DNA of 25,406 bases from Selaginella moellendorffii (taxonomy: Eukaryota; Streptophyta; Lycopodiopsida; Selaginellales; Selaginellaceae). How positions within the stretch are numbered: the stretch's first letter is position 1; each line of letters begins with the position of its first letter. Shown piece after piece: positions 10,181-18,960 of this stretch. A program made the position numbers and the translations under genes. The notes under the pieces are model-generated. The model was not told the origin of the DNA. It saw only the letters and a list, made by a program, of their open reading frames with translations, and made no database searches. The DNA lies in contig NW_003314265.1 in NCBI RefSeq assembly GCF_000143415.4, positions 3,235,920 to 3,261,325 on the forward strand, in the 5' to 3' direction.

Positions 10181-11023
10181 CATTCATCTCCTAAACCCTG
10201 GGGGGTTTGGTGAGCTCCAAAAGTATAGTAGGAGGAGGACTCTAGTGGAGCCAATTTGGCTAGGAAAGGCTAGTGTGACCAAGGAAGGCTATACTTATGT
10301 GTTGGATGATGATATAACCACTAAGGAGTCCAAGGCTAGGGTGAATACGGACAGACAAGCAGGGTAGCTTGGTGAAGTGTTCAAGAGCCAGCTTTAGCTC
10401 CCTCAGAAGATCGAATGGTCGATGCTCCCAATCCAAGTGTAGGTGACACTACCTATTTAGATACCTAGTGTGGCTCATTGAAACCTCGCTTTAGCCCTAT
10501 GGCTAGGGCACCCAAAGGCAGAAGGTGGGGAGAGTACCCACGAGGTTCACATAGGACCGTAGTGTTTCGAAATATTGTCCCAAAGTCCCAGATTGAGGAA
10601 AGGAAGAGGAGTAGTCCTCTTATGTGGTGACCAAGGATGTGGTCATGTGGCAAGGAAGTCCTAAAGGTTAGCAGGACATAGCGATTGGGCCTTCAAGCCC
10701 TAACTCAGCAGCAGTGTTGGTGAACATGCCCATGGACAAAAAGGGACTTGATGGGGACTGGAAAAGGGATATTGGGGAAGGTTGTTCCTTATGTCTACAG
10801 ACATCTTAAGGATGCTAAGGAGTGGATCTGGGATGATCACTTCTGGATGGATGACTCCGTCTTTGGTGATGCAGGTGGTGTTGGACCACTGGAATGACAA
10901 AGGTGAATGGGCATGGCCTTAATTTAATGGGCTAATATGTCGATGGTACCTTTGGTTGTCAAACATGGGATCGAACACGTGGAGCACTTAGACCAAGTGC
11001 AAAGGTTGAGTGGCATAGATGCC
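10181..11023 (+). repeat. 3' half of LTR A, non-coding
   Basis: This aligns throughout with 21160-22025 of LTR C and 19300-20185 of LTR B, e.g. CCAAAAGTATAGTAGG, GTGAAGTGTTCAAGAGCC and GTTGAGTGGCATAGATGCC. It includes a short G6 run (10200-10205) where LTR C has G19. The ORFs here are short and not conserved between copies, so I call no gene. Confidence 0.75.
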
Positions 11024-11249
11024 ATTCTTGTCAGGAATCCCCCAATTCTTGCCACATTAATGACTCTCGCTGGATTCCTGACCTGTAAACCACATTCCTG
11101 ACTCTCAAGACACTTCCCTATTCCTGACTCTCGATTTCCCGTACGACTCCTGAGTCTCAAGCCACATTCCTGATGATGATGTGGCGCCTCCTCAACCTCA
11201 ACTATATTTAGGCCGTCCTCGATCCAAGAGTGGTGAAGCTTCATCAACC

Positions 11250-11260
11250 TATAGTATATA
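11250..11260 (+). promoter_or_regulatory. Putative TATA box of the chromovirus
   Basis: TATAGTATATA sits 25-35 bases upstream of 11285, the predicted RNA start. The 3' LTR retains only TATAGG at 17288-17293. The position fits a Pol II core promoter; there is no direct evidence of use. Confidence 0.5.
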
Positions 11261-11284
11261 CAGGTTAGCTTTGTTCCATTTCTC

Positions 11285-11299
11285 CACAATCTGAATCAA
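11285..11299 (+). other. Predicted RNA 5' end that folds back as primer
   Basis: CACAATCTGAATCAA is the exact reverse complement of 11391-11405 just after the 5' LTR. In Tf1-like self-priming elements the first bases of the transcript pair with the primer site and are cleaved to prime minus-strand DNA. The 3' LTR copy (17314-17328) has one C-to-T change. Confidence 0.75.
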
Positions 11300-11390
11300 C
11301 GCCAGTCTAAGGCCTCTTCTTCATTTCCACTAGCTTTTCTCTTTGTCTTTTGCATTTTCCAGTCTTAATCTTGTTGGGGGTCTTAACAGT

Positions 11391-11405
11391 TTGATTCAGA
11401 TTGTG
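11391..11405 (+). other. Self-complementary primer binding site
   Basis: TTGATTCAGATTGTG starts 2 bases after the 5' LTR. It resembles no common tRNA 3' end I know but is a perfect 15-nt complement of 11285-11299. This points to self-priming. Confidence 0.75.
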
Positions 11406-11487
11406 TTTTTTCATTTTTTGCTTTAGCTCATTTTGATTGTTTGACTGCCTTTGCCTTTTTTCCCCCTTTTTTCTTTCTTCTTTGCTG

Positions 11488-12459
11488 ATGGAGTCTCCAA
11501 GCCATCCTGATTTCTTTGCCAAAGTCCTTGCAAAAATCCAGTCTGAGAATACCGAGCTCAAGGCGACCCTTCTTCGCATGTAGCAGAAGCTTGCTTCACT
11601 TTTGGCTCAAGGATCCAGCAAAGTTTTTGAACCGAAGATGAGTTTCCCAACGAAATTTTCAGGCAAGCGTTCGGAGTTTCGCGGATTCCTGAACCAGATG
11701 GAGTTGATCTTCGCACTTCAACATCGGCAGTACCCCACTTCTGAGTCTCAAATCGACACAATTGGGACATTTCTTGAAGGTGTAGCTTTGTCATGGTTTT
11801 CTCCTCTCTTGGAGAAGAGCATGAAAGGGGTCGTGGTTCTGGAGTTGATGGATCTTCAATTGTTCAAAGAGAAGCTCAAAGCATGTTTTGGCGAGACGGA
11901 TCGGGTTCGGGCTGCCACCACAAAGATGAGATGTCTCTCTCAGGGGTCTCGTCTTGCCTTGATCTATGCTGTAGAGTTCCAACTCCTTGCCTTGCACACT
12001 CAATGGGATGAGCAGGCCTTGATTGATCAATTTCTTTTCGGCCTCAACAATGGTGTCAAGGATTTGTTGCTCACCATGGAGGATCCCACATACCTGTTGG
12101 ACGCCATCAACAAAGCTGTTCGATGCAACAATCATCTCTTTGAACGTCGTCAGGAAAGTCGTTGTGCCGCCGTTTTCCCGTCCCAGACTCAGGAATCCCA
12201 GCTTGAGTCTTCGGGGCATACTCCTAAACCTACTATTCCGGTCCCAATAGATATTTCTGGTACTCCCCGACTCATTAGAGGGAAGTTGAGTCTTGCTGAG
12301 AAGCAACGTCGAGTATCTCATAATATTTGCCTCTACTATGCTGATCTTAATCACAAAGCAGCTGTGTGTCCCAAGAAGCCTCCCCGACTGCTCGAGTTCA
12401 CTTTGCCTCAAATTCCACTTCTATTGCAGTCGGGAAACGACTCTGTCCAAATAGAGTAG
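11488..12459 (+). pseudogene. Chromovirus gag (capsid and nucleocapsid) remnant
   Basis: The likely start is the ATG at 11488 (MESPSHPDFF), followed by a short helical segment. A TAG at codon 32 (11581-11583) interrupts it, and the frame is then open to 12459. The capsid part contains FPTKFSGKRSEFRGFLNQMELIF, WFSPLLE and LFKEKLKACFGE, typical of Ty3/gypsy gag with a PxKFsG...FL start. The nucleocapsid end has a CCHC-type knuckle near 12328-12372, ICLYYADLNHKAAVCPKKP, in which the second Cys is Tyr. That loss would be a single G-to-A change. The protein would form the particle and bind the element's RNA. The protease frame overlaps its 3' end by about 90 bases in another phase. Confidence 0.85.
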
Positions 12460-13457
12460 GAGCTGTTTGTTTGGACTCCCCGAATAAAAATCACTTTTCC
12501 TCTTTATCAAGCTCCTCACCACCTTTCATCAAAGCCACCACCAATTCCCGCAACTTCCGCATCCCATGTCTCCTTTCTTTCACCGGAAAATCAGGACTCA
12601 AGGCTCTGGTGCTACGGGACTCGAGTGCAACTTCCTGCTTCATGGACACGGACTTTGCTGCCCAACATCACATTCCTCTTTCTCCTACCATACGGGATCT
12701 GAGGGTTGAAGGCATCGGCGGGCATTTTGTGTCTCCATCTTCTAGACTTAGGGAAACGTTGCCCGTTCGAGTACACATTGGGTCCACCGTCACCGATATC
12801 GCCTTCAACATCATTAACAGTAAGTCCTCCTCTGTGATGCTTGGCCTTCCTTGGTTCCAACTACATCAGCCTCATATCTGTGTGAAGGAATTACAGCTCG
12901 TCTCTCCCACATCACCATCTCCCACGGCTTCCCCTGCTGTTCATCGAATCTGAATCAAGAAAAGTTCCCTAAACTCAAATCGGGGTTTTATTCCTGACTC
13001 TACGAAGTTTTCACCCTCTTCTTTTTCCTCTCTTCCATCTTACACTGGAAAGTATCCTCGTCTCATCATTCCATTTAGTCGTATGCCTCCTCCTATCTCC
13101 ACAATCACCATGAAAGAAGTTCTTCATGAAGAACCTATTTTCCTTTTTGCTTTGCATATTTCTCCTATCAGTTTTCCTGAGAAGTATCATGATTTTGGGG
13201 ATGTGTTTGACAAGAAAAAAGCTAGTGTACTACCTATTCATCGGCCTTATAACTGTCCCATTGATTTACAGGAAGGAGCGTCACCTTTGTGGGCGCCTAT
13301 CTACGGGTTATCCCTGTCTGAGCTTAAGGCTCTCAAAGAGTACGTGGATGAGAACTTTGCCTCGGGGTACATTCAACATTCGCAGTCCCCAGCTGGAGTG
13401 CCTATCTTCTTTGTCAAGAAGAAGGATGGGAGTTTGCGGCTAGTCATCGACTACTGA
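12366..13457 (+). pseudogene. Chromovirus protease and start of reverse transcriptase
   Basis: This lies in a -1 frame relative to gag. The protease is at about 12580-12900: ALVLRDSSATSCFMD, with Ser where the family has Gly after Asp-Ser, and the later SSVMLGLPWF box. A TGA at 12951-12953 cuts the linker. The RT fingers follow: VFDKKKASVLPIHRPYNCPIDL, then SPAGVPIFFVKKKDGSLRLVIDY (about 13385-13454), ending at a TGA (13455-13457) where the family has Arg. The gag/protease frame change could be an old indel or a programmed -1 shift. Most fungal-type chromoviruses have one gag-pol ORF, so an indel is likelier. Confidence 0.85.
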
Positions 13458-15702
13458 GGTTTGAACAAGGTGACTGTTCAAAATTGTTATCCGCTGCCTC
13501 TGATCTTGGACCTGTTAGAACGCCTCGGTGGTGCCCGCTTCTTCACCAAGATCGACCTCCGTAGAGCATACAACCTGATCCGGATCCGGCCTGGTGATGA
13601 ATGGAAGACTGCATTCTGAACTCGCTATGGCCACTTCGAGTACACTATCATGCCATTTGGCTTGACAAATGCTCCAGTAGTTTTCCAACACATGGCGAAT
13701 GACGTCTTTCGAGAGTTTCTTGATTAGATGGTGATCGTCTACCTCGATGACATCCTCATCTACTCAAAAACTCAGGAGGAGCATGACGAGCATGTGCGTA
13801 AGGTGCTGGCGAAGCTACGGGAACACGGCCTATACGCGAAGCTTGAGAAATGTTCCTTCGATCAGGAGTCTGTGGAGTTCCTTGGGTACATTTTCACTTC
13901 TGAGGGTATCACGATGGATCCTGCCAAAGTCAAGACTATTCTCAAATGGGAGCCTCCACAATCAATGTCGGACATTCAAGTTTTCCTTGGCTTCACCAAC
14001 TTCTACTACAAATTCATTGATCACTACTTTGACATTGTCCTTCCACTCACGCATCTCACTCGCAAGGATGTTCCCTTCTCTTGGTCTACTGCTACCCAGC
14101 AGGCCTTCAGTTCTGCTCCCGTCTTGATCCATGCTGATCCCTCACAACCTTTCTTCATCGAGGCTAATGCCTCTGACTTTGCCATTGGTGCTGTGTTGTC
14201 TCAACTCGGAGCGGATCAAGAATTTCATCCGGTTGCCTTCCATTCTCAGAAATTCCAGCCTGCGGAGATCAATTATGAAATCCACGACAAGGAGCTCCTT
14301 GCCATCGTGGATTCCTTTGGAGAGTGGCGTCATTTCTTGGAGGGGGCGGGCCATCAAACAACGGTCTGGACGGATCACAAAAATCTTGAGTACTTTGCCA
14401 CTTCCCAAGTTTTGAGCCGTCGTCAACAATTCCTAAGTCGGTTTGACTTTGTTATCAAGTACAGACCTGGAAAGCTTCAAGGCCTTCCTAATGCTCTTTC
14501 AAGGCGCTCCTATCTCAGTCTCAGGCCTAGTAATCCTGCCTTCGATCAACAGGATCAAGTTATCCTCAGTCTTGATCGGCTTCAAGTTATGGCAATTTCC
14601 CTGGCCCCTCAAGACTCCTCCTTGATGGATGCAATCAGAAACGATCTTCAATCTGATGACCTCGCCAGCGACATTTTCCCCCATCTTCAGGCTGGACACT
14701 CAATGACTCCCGACTGCCGGCGATTTGACAAGTTTGAGTTCTTAGATGGCTTGTTGTACCATGGGGAGCAGCTTTACGTTCCTAAAGATGATGCTCGAAG
14801 GTTGGCCCTGATGGCGTGCCACGATAGCCCGACTGCTGGTCACTTCGGCATTGCAAAAACCTATGAGCTGGTTGCACGGGACTTTTGGTGGCCTCACATG
14901 GACGACTACATCAAAGCTTTTGTTACCTCCTGTGACACTTGCGCCCGGAATAAGGTACCTAGCCACCTTCTTTTAGGTTTGCTTCGTTCCCTCCCGGTCC
15001 CTTCAGGTCCTTGGGAATCCATCTCCATGGATTTCTTGAGTGATCTTCCGAGTTCTGGAGGCTTCAACAGCATTTTAGTCATGGTGGATCGCTTCACAAA
15101 GATGGCGCACTTCCTGCCATGTACCAAGAAGTTTTTGGGTGAGGACATGGCAAAACTGGTATTCAGGGAAATTTTCTGATTTCATGGGATTCCTACAGAT
15201 GTGGTTTCGGATCGGGGACTTTAGTTCATCTCTCATTTCTGACAACAGTTTTTGCAACTTCTTGGAGTGAAGGCCAACCTCTCCTCGGCGTATCATCCTC
15301 AAACTGATGGACAGTCCGAGTGAACGATTCAGACGTTGGAACAATTCCTGAGGTGCTTCATCAACTATCATCAGGATGACTGCTTCGATATCCTTCCCCT
15401 TGCTGAGTTCTCCTATAACAACTCTGTTCACTCCTCTCCGAGTTTTCCCCTTCTTTGCGAACTCTGGCCAAAATCCCTAATTTAATCTCTCACTTCCTTC
15501 TCCATCTGAATCCTCTCGTTCAAATCCCCGCTCTGAGGCATTTGTCTCCAACCTCCAAGAAATCCACAACTCCATCTCCTTCCACCTCCATCGTGCTCTG
15601 GAATCTCACAAAACATTTGCCAATGTCCATCGTCAGGATTGTCCCTCTTATAATATCGGGGATAAAGTCTGGCTCCTCAGGTGAAATATCTCCACCACTA
15701 GG
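13458..15702 (+). pseudogene. Chromovirus RT, RNase H and integrase remnant
   Basis: The same frame continues. RT palm: [23 protein letters not shown] and the catalytic VIVYLDDILIYSK (about 13731-13769). Stops: TGA 13617, TAG 13725. The thumb and connection are open from 13728 to 15176, with a small in-frame loss near 14107 between QQAF and SSAPVL. RNase H: EANASDFAIGAVLSQ (about 14160-14204), with Asn at the usual first catalytic Asp, and KELLAIV. Integrase: HHCC finger (CHDSPTAGHFGIAKT...CDTCARNK, about 14818-14952) and catalytic SMDFLSDLP. After TGA 15177 come the second Asp in VVSDRG and the Glu before TGA 15321; further stops lie at 15222 and 15240. Near 15436 the frame moves by one, with TAA 15478 and TGA 15682. 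The insert at 15710 splits the C-terminus. Confidence 0.9.
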
Positions 15703-15709
15703 CCATGTC

Positions 15710-16290
15710 TTTCGCGAATGTGACTTCGGGTATCGAAAGATGCTCGTCGACCAGTCCTTATGGACACTCTTTCCTTACTGCTATGACGGCAGGAGATCGG
15801 TACAGTTGGATCCCTTTAGTAGCCCTTCTTGTGCTAGTGGAGTTAACTGGGCATTTCGAGTGTACTTAGACCGGACGAGCATAAGGGAGGAATTCCTACG
15901 TGCTATTAGCTAAGCATACTTAGCCTGGTAAGGAGTTCCCATTTCGTTATGTCTTGCACTGGCTAGTGACAAGAACATCGTGTATTGAGACTAGTCCCTC
16001 AATATCACTGGATGATAGCTTACCGTGTTTGTCAAACACCCTCGCTATCACGCCCTTTATGTTGGTCTCATTTCGGTCCCAAATGCTATTTATGGAAAGT
16101 GTCTAGATTAGCTCATTTGGCATATCTACGAAATGTAGAGATCAGCCTGACCATAATGGTCTTCATCTTGTGTCCAAATTCGCAATCTAGTGCCATTCCA
16201 TATTTAGTAAGTTTCAAGTTTGTCCCAGAGACTAACTCCTGGTACTAAGGGAGGCTTGGGGTGAAAGCCCAAAGTGTGTGTTCCTCAAGC

Positions 16291-16321
<31 letters not shown>

Positions 16322-16638
16322 CCAAATGTATAGTAGGGATAATGGTTGGAATGCATGTCCGACCACCTAAGACATTAGTTTGGCTCCCGCTGGGCTATGT
16401 CGCTCCTTGTTCTATGTCTGGCTTGGGTCTAAGCCCAAGCTCCACGCTGCTCTAGTCAGTGGGGTACCCTCCTCCTTGTGTTAGGCCACCGGTATGCCAA
16501 AATTGTGCCAGACTCCATCTGACACTATTTTGCGTGCAAGTGCTGGATACGGGGAGTTGGTGTTCATGGGATTGTACTAGACCCTCGTTTCATAGTGCAA
16601 CAAGCTTGGAGTTTGGCTCCAAATTCAGGTGCGCTACA
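15710..16638 (+). mobile_element. 929-bp solo-LTR-like insert in the chromovirus pol gene
   Basis: It is flanked by perfect 5-bp duplications ATGTC (15705-15709 and 16639-16643). Removing the insert plus one duplication brings the integrase tail and chromodomain back into one frame, so it is a clean insertion. It ends ...GCTACA (CA is canonical) but begins TTTCGCG rather than TG. I find no protein-coding capacity. A block (16241-16340) with TGAAAGCCCAAAG, a G29 run and TTCCAAATGTATAGTAGGGA resembles the poly(G) module of family L LTRs, which suggests a solo LTR of a related family in + orientation. A 7-bp hairpin lies near 16422-16441. Confidence 0.75.
16291..16319. repeat. Poly(G) run, 29 G
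   Basis: An uninterrupted run of 29 G on the + strand within the solo-LTR-like insert. It is prone to slippage and to sequencing error, so the exact length is uncertain. It could form a G-quadruplex. Confidence 0.9.
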
Positions 16639-16643
16639 ATGTC

Positions 16644-17104
16644 CCAAACTTGATTTCAAACACCTCAGTCCTTTCCCTATCACTGCCATCATTAATCTTG
16701 TCACTTATCGCCTTGCACTTCCCTCCTCATATCAAATTCACCCCATTTTTCACTCCTCTCTACTTGAGCCTTATATTTCCAGTCCTATTCCAAATCAGGT
16801 CATTCCTCCGCCTCCACCAGTGCAGCTCGAGGATGGGTCTGAGTACAAGGTTCAGGATATCCTTGATTCCAAGATCTCACGGTCTAAACTCTACTATCTA
16901 GTCGACTGGAAGGGTTATGGACTTGAAGAACGCACTTGGGAACTTGCGGACAACCTGATTCATTCTCCTAACCTTGTTCAGAACTTCCACCGCCACTATC
17001 CTTCTCGTCCCAGTCCTCATTCTTTTTCTCCATCTCCCGTCCCTTGCCGCCCATCTCATCCTCCTCTTCGTTCTCATTCACGTCCTCGTTCCACTCGTTC
17101 TTGA
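16644..17104 (+). pseudogene. Chromovirus integrase tail and chromodomain
   Basis: This is the last part of pol after the insert. It starts with the end of the integrase C-terminal domain (TYRLALPSSYQIHPIFHSSLLEPY, about 16699-16770), then a Pro-rich linker. The chromodomain is at about 16836-17010: SEYKVQDILDSKISRSKLYYLVDWKGYG, ERTWELADNL and LVQNFHRHYP. The aromatic residues (Tyr in YKVQ, Trp in DWKGYG, Trp in TWE) lie where chromodomains have their cage and core aromatics. Chromodomains on integrase steer insertion toward marked heterochromatin. The gene ends with a Ser/Pro/Arg-rich tail at a TGA (17102-17104). This segment has no internal stop. Confidence 0.9.
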
Positions 17105-17115
17105 GGAGGGGGTGC
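17103..17115 (+). other. Polypurine tract of the chromovirus
   Basis: GAGGAGGGGG followed by TGC directly precedes the 3' LTR start (TGTCAGG at 17116). It would prime plus-strand DNA synthesis. It overlaps the pol stop codon. Confidence 0.85.
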
Positions 17116-17417
17116 TGTCAGGAATTCCCCAATTCTTGCCACATTCCTGACTCTTGCCGGATTCCTGACCTGCAGACCACATTCCTGACTCTCGAGACAC
17201 TTCCCTATTCCTGACTCTCGATTTCCCATTCGACCTTAGCTATATTTAGGCTGTCCTCGATCCAAGAGTGGTGGAGCTTCATCAACCTATAGGTTAGCCT
17301 TGTTCCATTTCTCCACAATTTGAATCAACGCTAATATAAAGTTTTTTCTTCATTTCCACTAGTTTTTCTCTTTGTCTTTTGTATTTTCCAGTCTTGATCT
17401 TGTTGGGGGTCTTGACA
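17116..17417 (+). repeat. 3' LTR of the chromovirus (302 bp)
   Basis: It starts TGTCAGGAATTCCCC and ends GGTCTTGACA, followed by the target duplication ATTCT. It matches the 5' LTR except for substitutions and two gaps totalling 58 bp. One gap removes most of the TATA-like stretch present at 11250-11260. Confidence 0.92.
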
Positions 17418-18097
17418 ATTCTCAAGGCTAACAAGTCCCCAAGTCTGGAATAAGACTTATGGAGGTTGTGAGTGAGACTCCTCCATGTGGTCGAAGGTGT
17501 GGTTAAGTGACTAAAGTAGAATGAAAAATTTAATCGCTTACACTGTGGAGCCATAAAGAGTCTAAAACATGGAATTGCCTATACTAGATTGCATAGCAAT
17601 TAGAAAATTTGTGAAAGGAGAGGCTTTAGTAAGATAAAGGATAGAGTCCCTTCAATGTTCCAAAACAATTTTCTAGGTAAGTTAGTACTTAAAAAGACAA
17701 GTTTAAATAGTTTATAGGAATGCACAACATTAGAGTGGTATAGCAGAAGTGTGACCTTGAAATTTGCCATGAGGCGAAGGTATCAAAGTTGAGGAAGTAG
17801 TTTTCGAGTGTTAAAAGAAATAGTTTTAAACGAAAGTTGATGTTTGAGGACTTTCATGCTTATACATAAAACCATGTTATGCTAATCATATAACTTGCTA
17901 AACGAAAATGGCATGTCAAATGAACAAATACCCTTGTTGAAAGTGTTGACTTTAAAAGGGGTAGCCCATGGGGCCAAATATGGAGAAGTCCATGCAAGAT
18001 CATAACTAGTTTGTCAGATGAGAAGACTTAGAAGCTCAAAAGAACTAAGTTCCTAAACTATGATCCATAGTGCACTTTGGGTATAAGTTTATGCACC

Positions 18098-18209
18098 GGC
18101 ATGGGGAGTCATGCTAGGCATCTTAGGTGATGCTTTCTGTAGATGCATATGCAGAGATTGGGTTCGAGTCCCAACCCTTTAGTGCTTATATTTGAGTTTC
18201 AACTCACTA
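18098..18209 (+). other. Hairpin chain with a tRNA T-arm-like element, element I copy
   Basis: This is the counterpart of 24629-24739. The first four hairpins still pair, some with G-U, and the fourth keeps TTGGG-TTCGAGT-CCCAA exactly. The fifth hairpin has decayed. No acceptor stem closes it, so it is not a tRNA gene. Confidence 0.5.
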
Positions 18210-18960
18210 GGGTGTGATGATGGTTTGGAATATGAGAACACTTATTTTTTGGTGGTCTAAGACTCTCAATAAAGAGGTTGACTTGGGCACACCGCCAAAC
18301 AAGAGATGCCCTGGAGTCATGATGCATAACTAAATTACTTCCTTATGATCCTTATGAGGTTAAAGAAGGATACTAATGGATTGTGAGAAAGGAAATATAT
18401 TTCCAAAGATAGATTCCCAAATGCTCCAATTTAGCAAAGATGAATGCTCCAAGAGGATAGAGCAGCAAAATAACCAAATGATAAGGCCATGAATAGCCCT
18501 AACATGAATTATGTATAAATAGAATTTAGTTTCAAAGGTGGTATAATATAAAAGAGGATAATGGTGGCCTCAAGTAAAGAACTTTCTAAGTGCAATGCAA
18601 AGTGTCAAACACATCTAGGAAATTGACTAGAGATGTCAATATTAAAATTCTAGAATGCAATAGTATGTTAGTAAAGGTTGAGACTACTCTAGAATGAATA
18701 GTGAAATTGAAATAAATAAAGAGTCTCTAATGGGTTTAGCAAGAACTAAATGAACAAAGGTAAAGAATTACCACTTGCGATTTAATAAAGCTATAAGGTG
18801 GAAAGACTACACTCTTTAGAGGATGAGCAAGATATGGTGAGCCTTCAATGTCGAACCATTGATGAATATTGGCTTGGTGCTAAGAATGAAAAAAGTAATA
18901 TATGATGGTGTTACTTATTGTTTAATGAAGACATTGAACTTCATCTATAGATGGTGGAGT

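Larger units (their letters stand above)
11029..11388 (+). repeat. 5' LTR of the chromovirus (360 bp)
   Basis: It starts TGTCAGGAAT and ends GTCTTAACA. The U3 part has several near-copies of ATTCCTGACTCT. A TATA-like TATAGTATATA lies at 11250-11260, about 30 bases before 11285, where the primer complementarity starts and where the RNA would be expected to begin. It is 58 bp longer than the 3' LTR because of indels near 11143-11200 and at 11253-11263. Confidence 0.92.
11029..17417 (+). mobile_element. Ty3/gypsy chromovirus, fungal/Tcn1-like, near full length but inactive
   Basis: A complete LTR-to-LTR element of 6389 bp (5455 bp without its internal insert and the insert's duplication) has perfect target duplications ATTCT at 11024-11028 and 17418-17422. 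Order: 5' LTR, self-complementary primer site, gag, protease, RT, RNase H, integrase, chromodomain, polypurine tract, 3' LTR. Amino-acid motifs resemble fungal and early-land-plant chromoviruses (EINYEIHDKELLAI; YLVDWKGYG). The host of the insertion is LTR A of family L. It is disabled by about a dozen stops, a frame change between gag and protease, another near 15436, and the insert at 15710-16638. Confidence 0.92.
9594..17542 (+). mobile_element. Solo LTR A of family L, split by the chromovirus
   Basis: It begins TGTGAAACACAAATCCC and ends AATCGCTTACA, matching the two ends of LTR C. It is flanked by 5-bp duplications CCGTG (9589-9593) and CTGTG (17543-17547), differing by one transition. 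The uninterrupted target is visible at about 24077-24090. Without the chromovirus and its duplication the LTR is 1555 bp. No primer binding site follows it, and family L interior lies on both sides, so it is a solo LTR left by recombination. The part after the chromovirus (17423-17542) aligns with the last ~110 bp of LTR C. Confidence 0.85.
8391..18960 (+). mobile_element. Family L element I: non-coding LTR retroelement interior, interrupted by LTR A
   Basis: Bases about 8391-9593 match about 22835-24081 of the second family L copy, and 17543 to about 18350 match about 24082-24870, in the same order and strand. Examples are TGGAAGCATTT...AAGTGTGT and GTCTAAAA...TAGAATT. The two blocks are contiguous in the other copy, so LTR A (9594-17542) is a later insertion here. 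From about 18350 to 18960 the sequence has no counterpart in the window, but it leads to a purine-rich GATGGTGGAGT just before LTR B, suitable as a polypurine tract. I find no gag or pol motif, and all ORFs are short. The copy is rich in TG/CA and poor in CG, a sign of age. Its 5' LTR is missing. Confidence 0.7.

Noticed and set aside
9803-10367. Overlapping 108-126-codon ORFs in LTR A
   Set aside because: The same minisatellite effect; the products are simple repeats in three frames and differ between LTR copies.
11791-12411. 206-codon minus-strand ORF opposite gag
   Set aside because: It is the antisense shadow of a well-supported gag frame and shows no recognisable motif.
12366-12459. Programmed -1 frameshift between gag and protease
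   Set aside because: I see no convincing slippery heptamer with a following structure, and the element has other indels. An old indel is the simpler reading, but I cannot exclude a programmed shift.
16261-16455. ORF with a poly-glycine stretch
   Set aside because: The glycines come from the 29-G run in a solo-LTR-like insert; run length is unstable and no domain is present.
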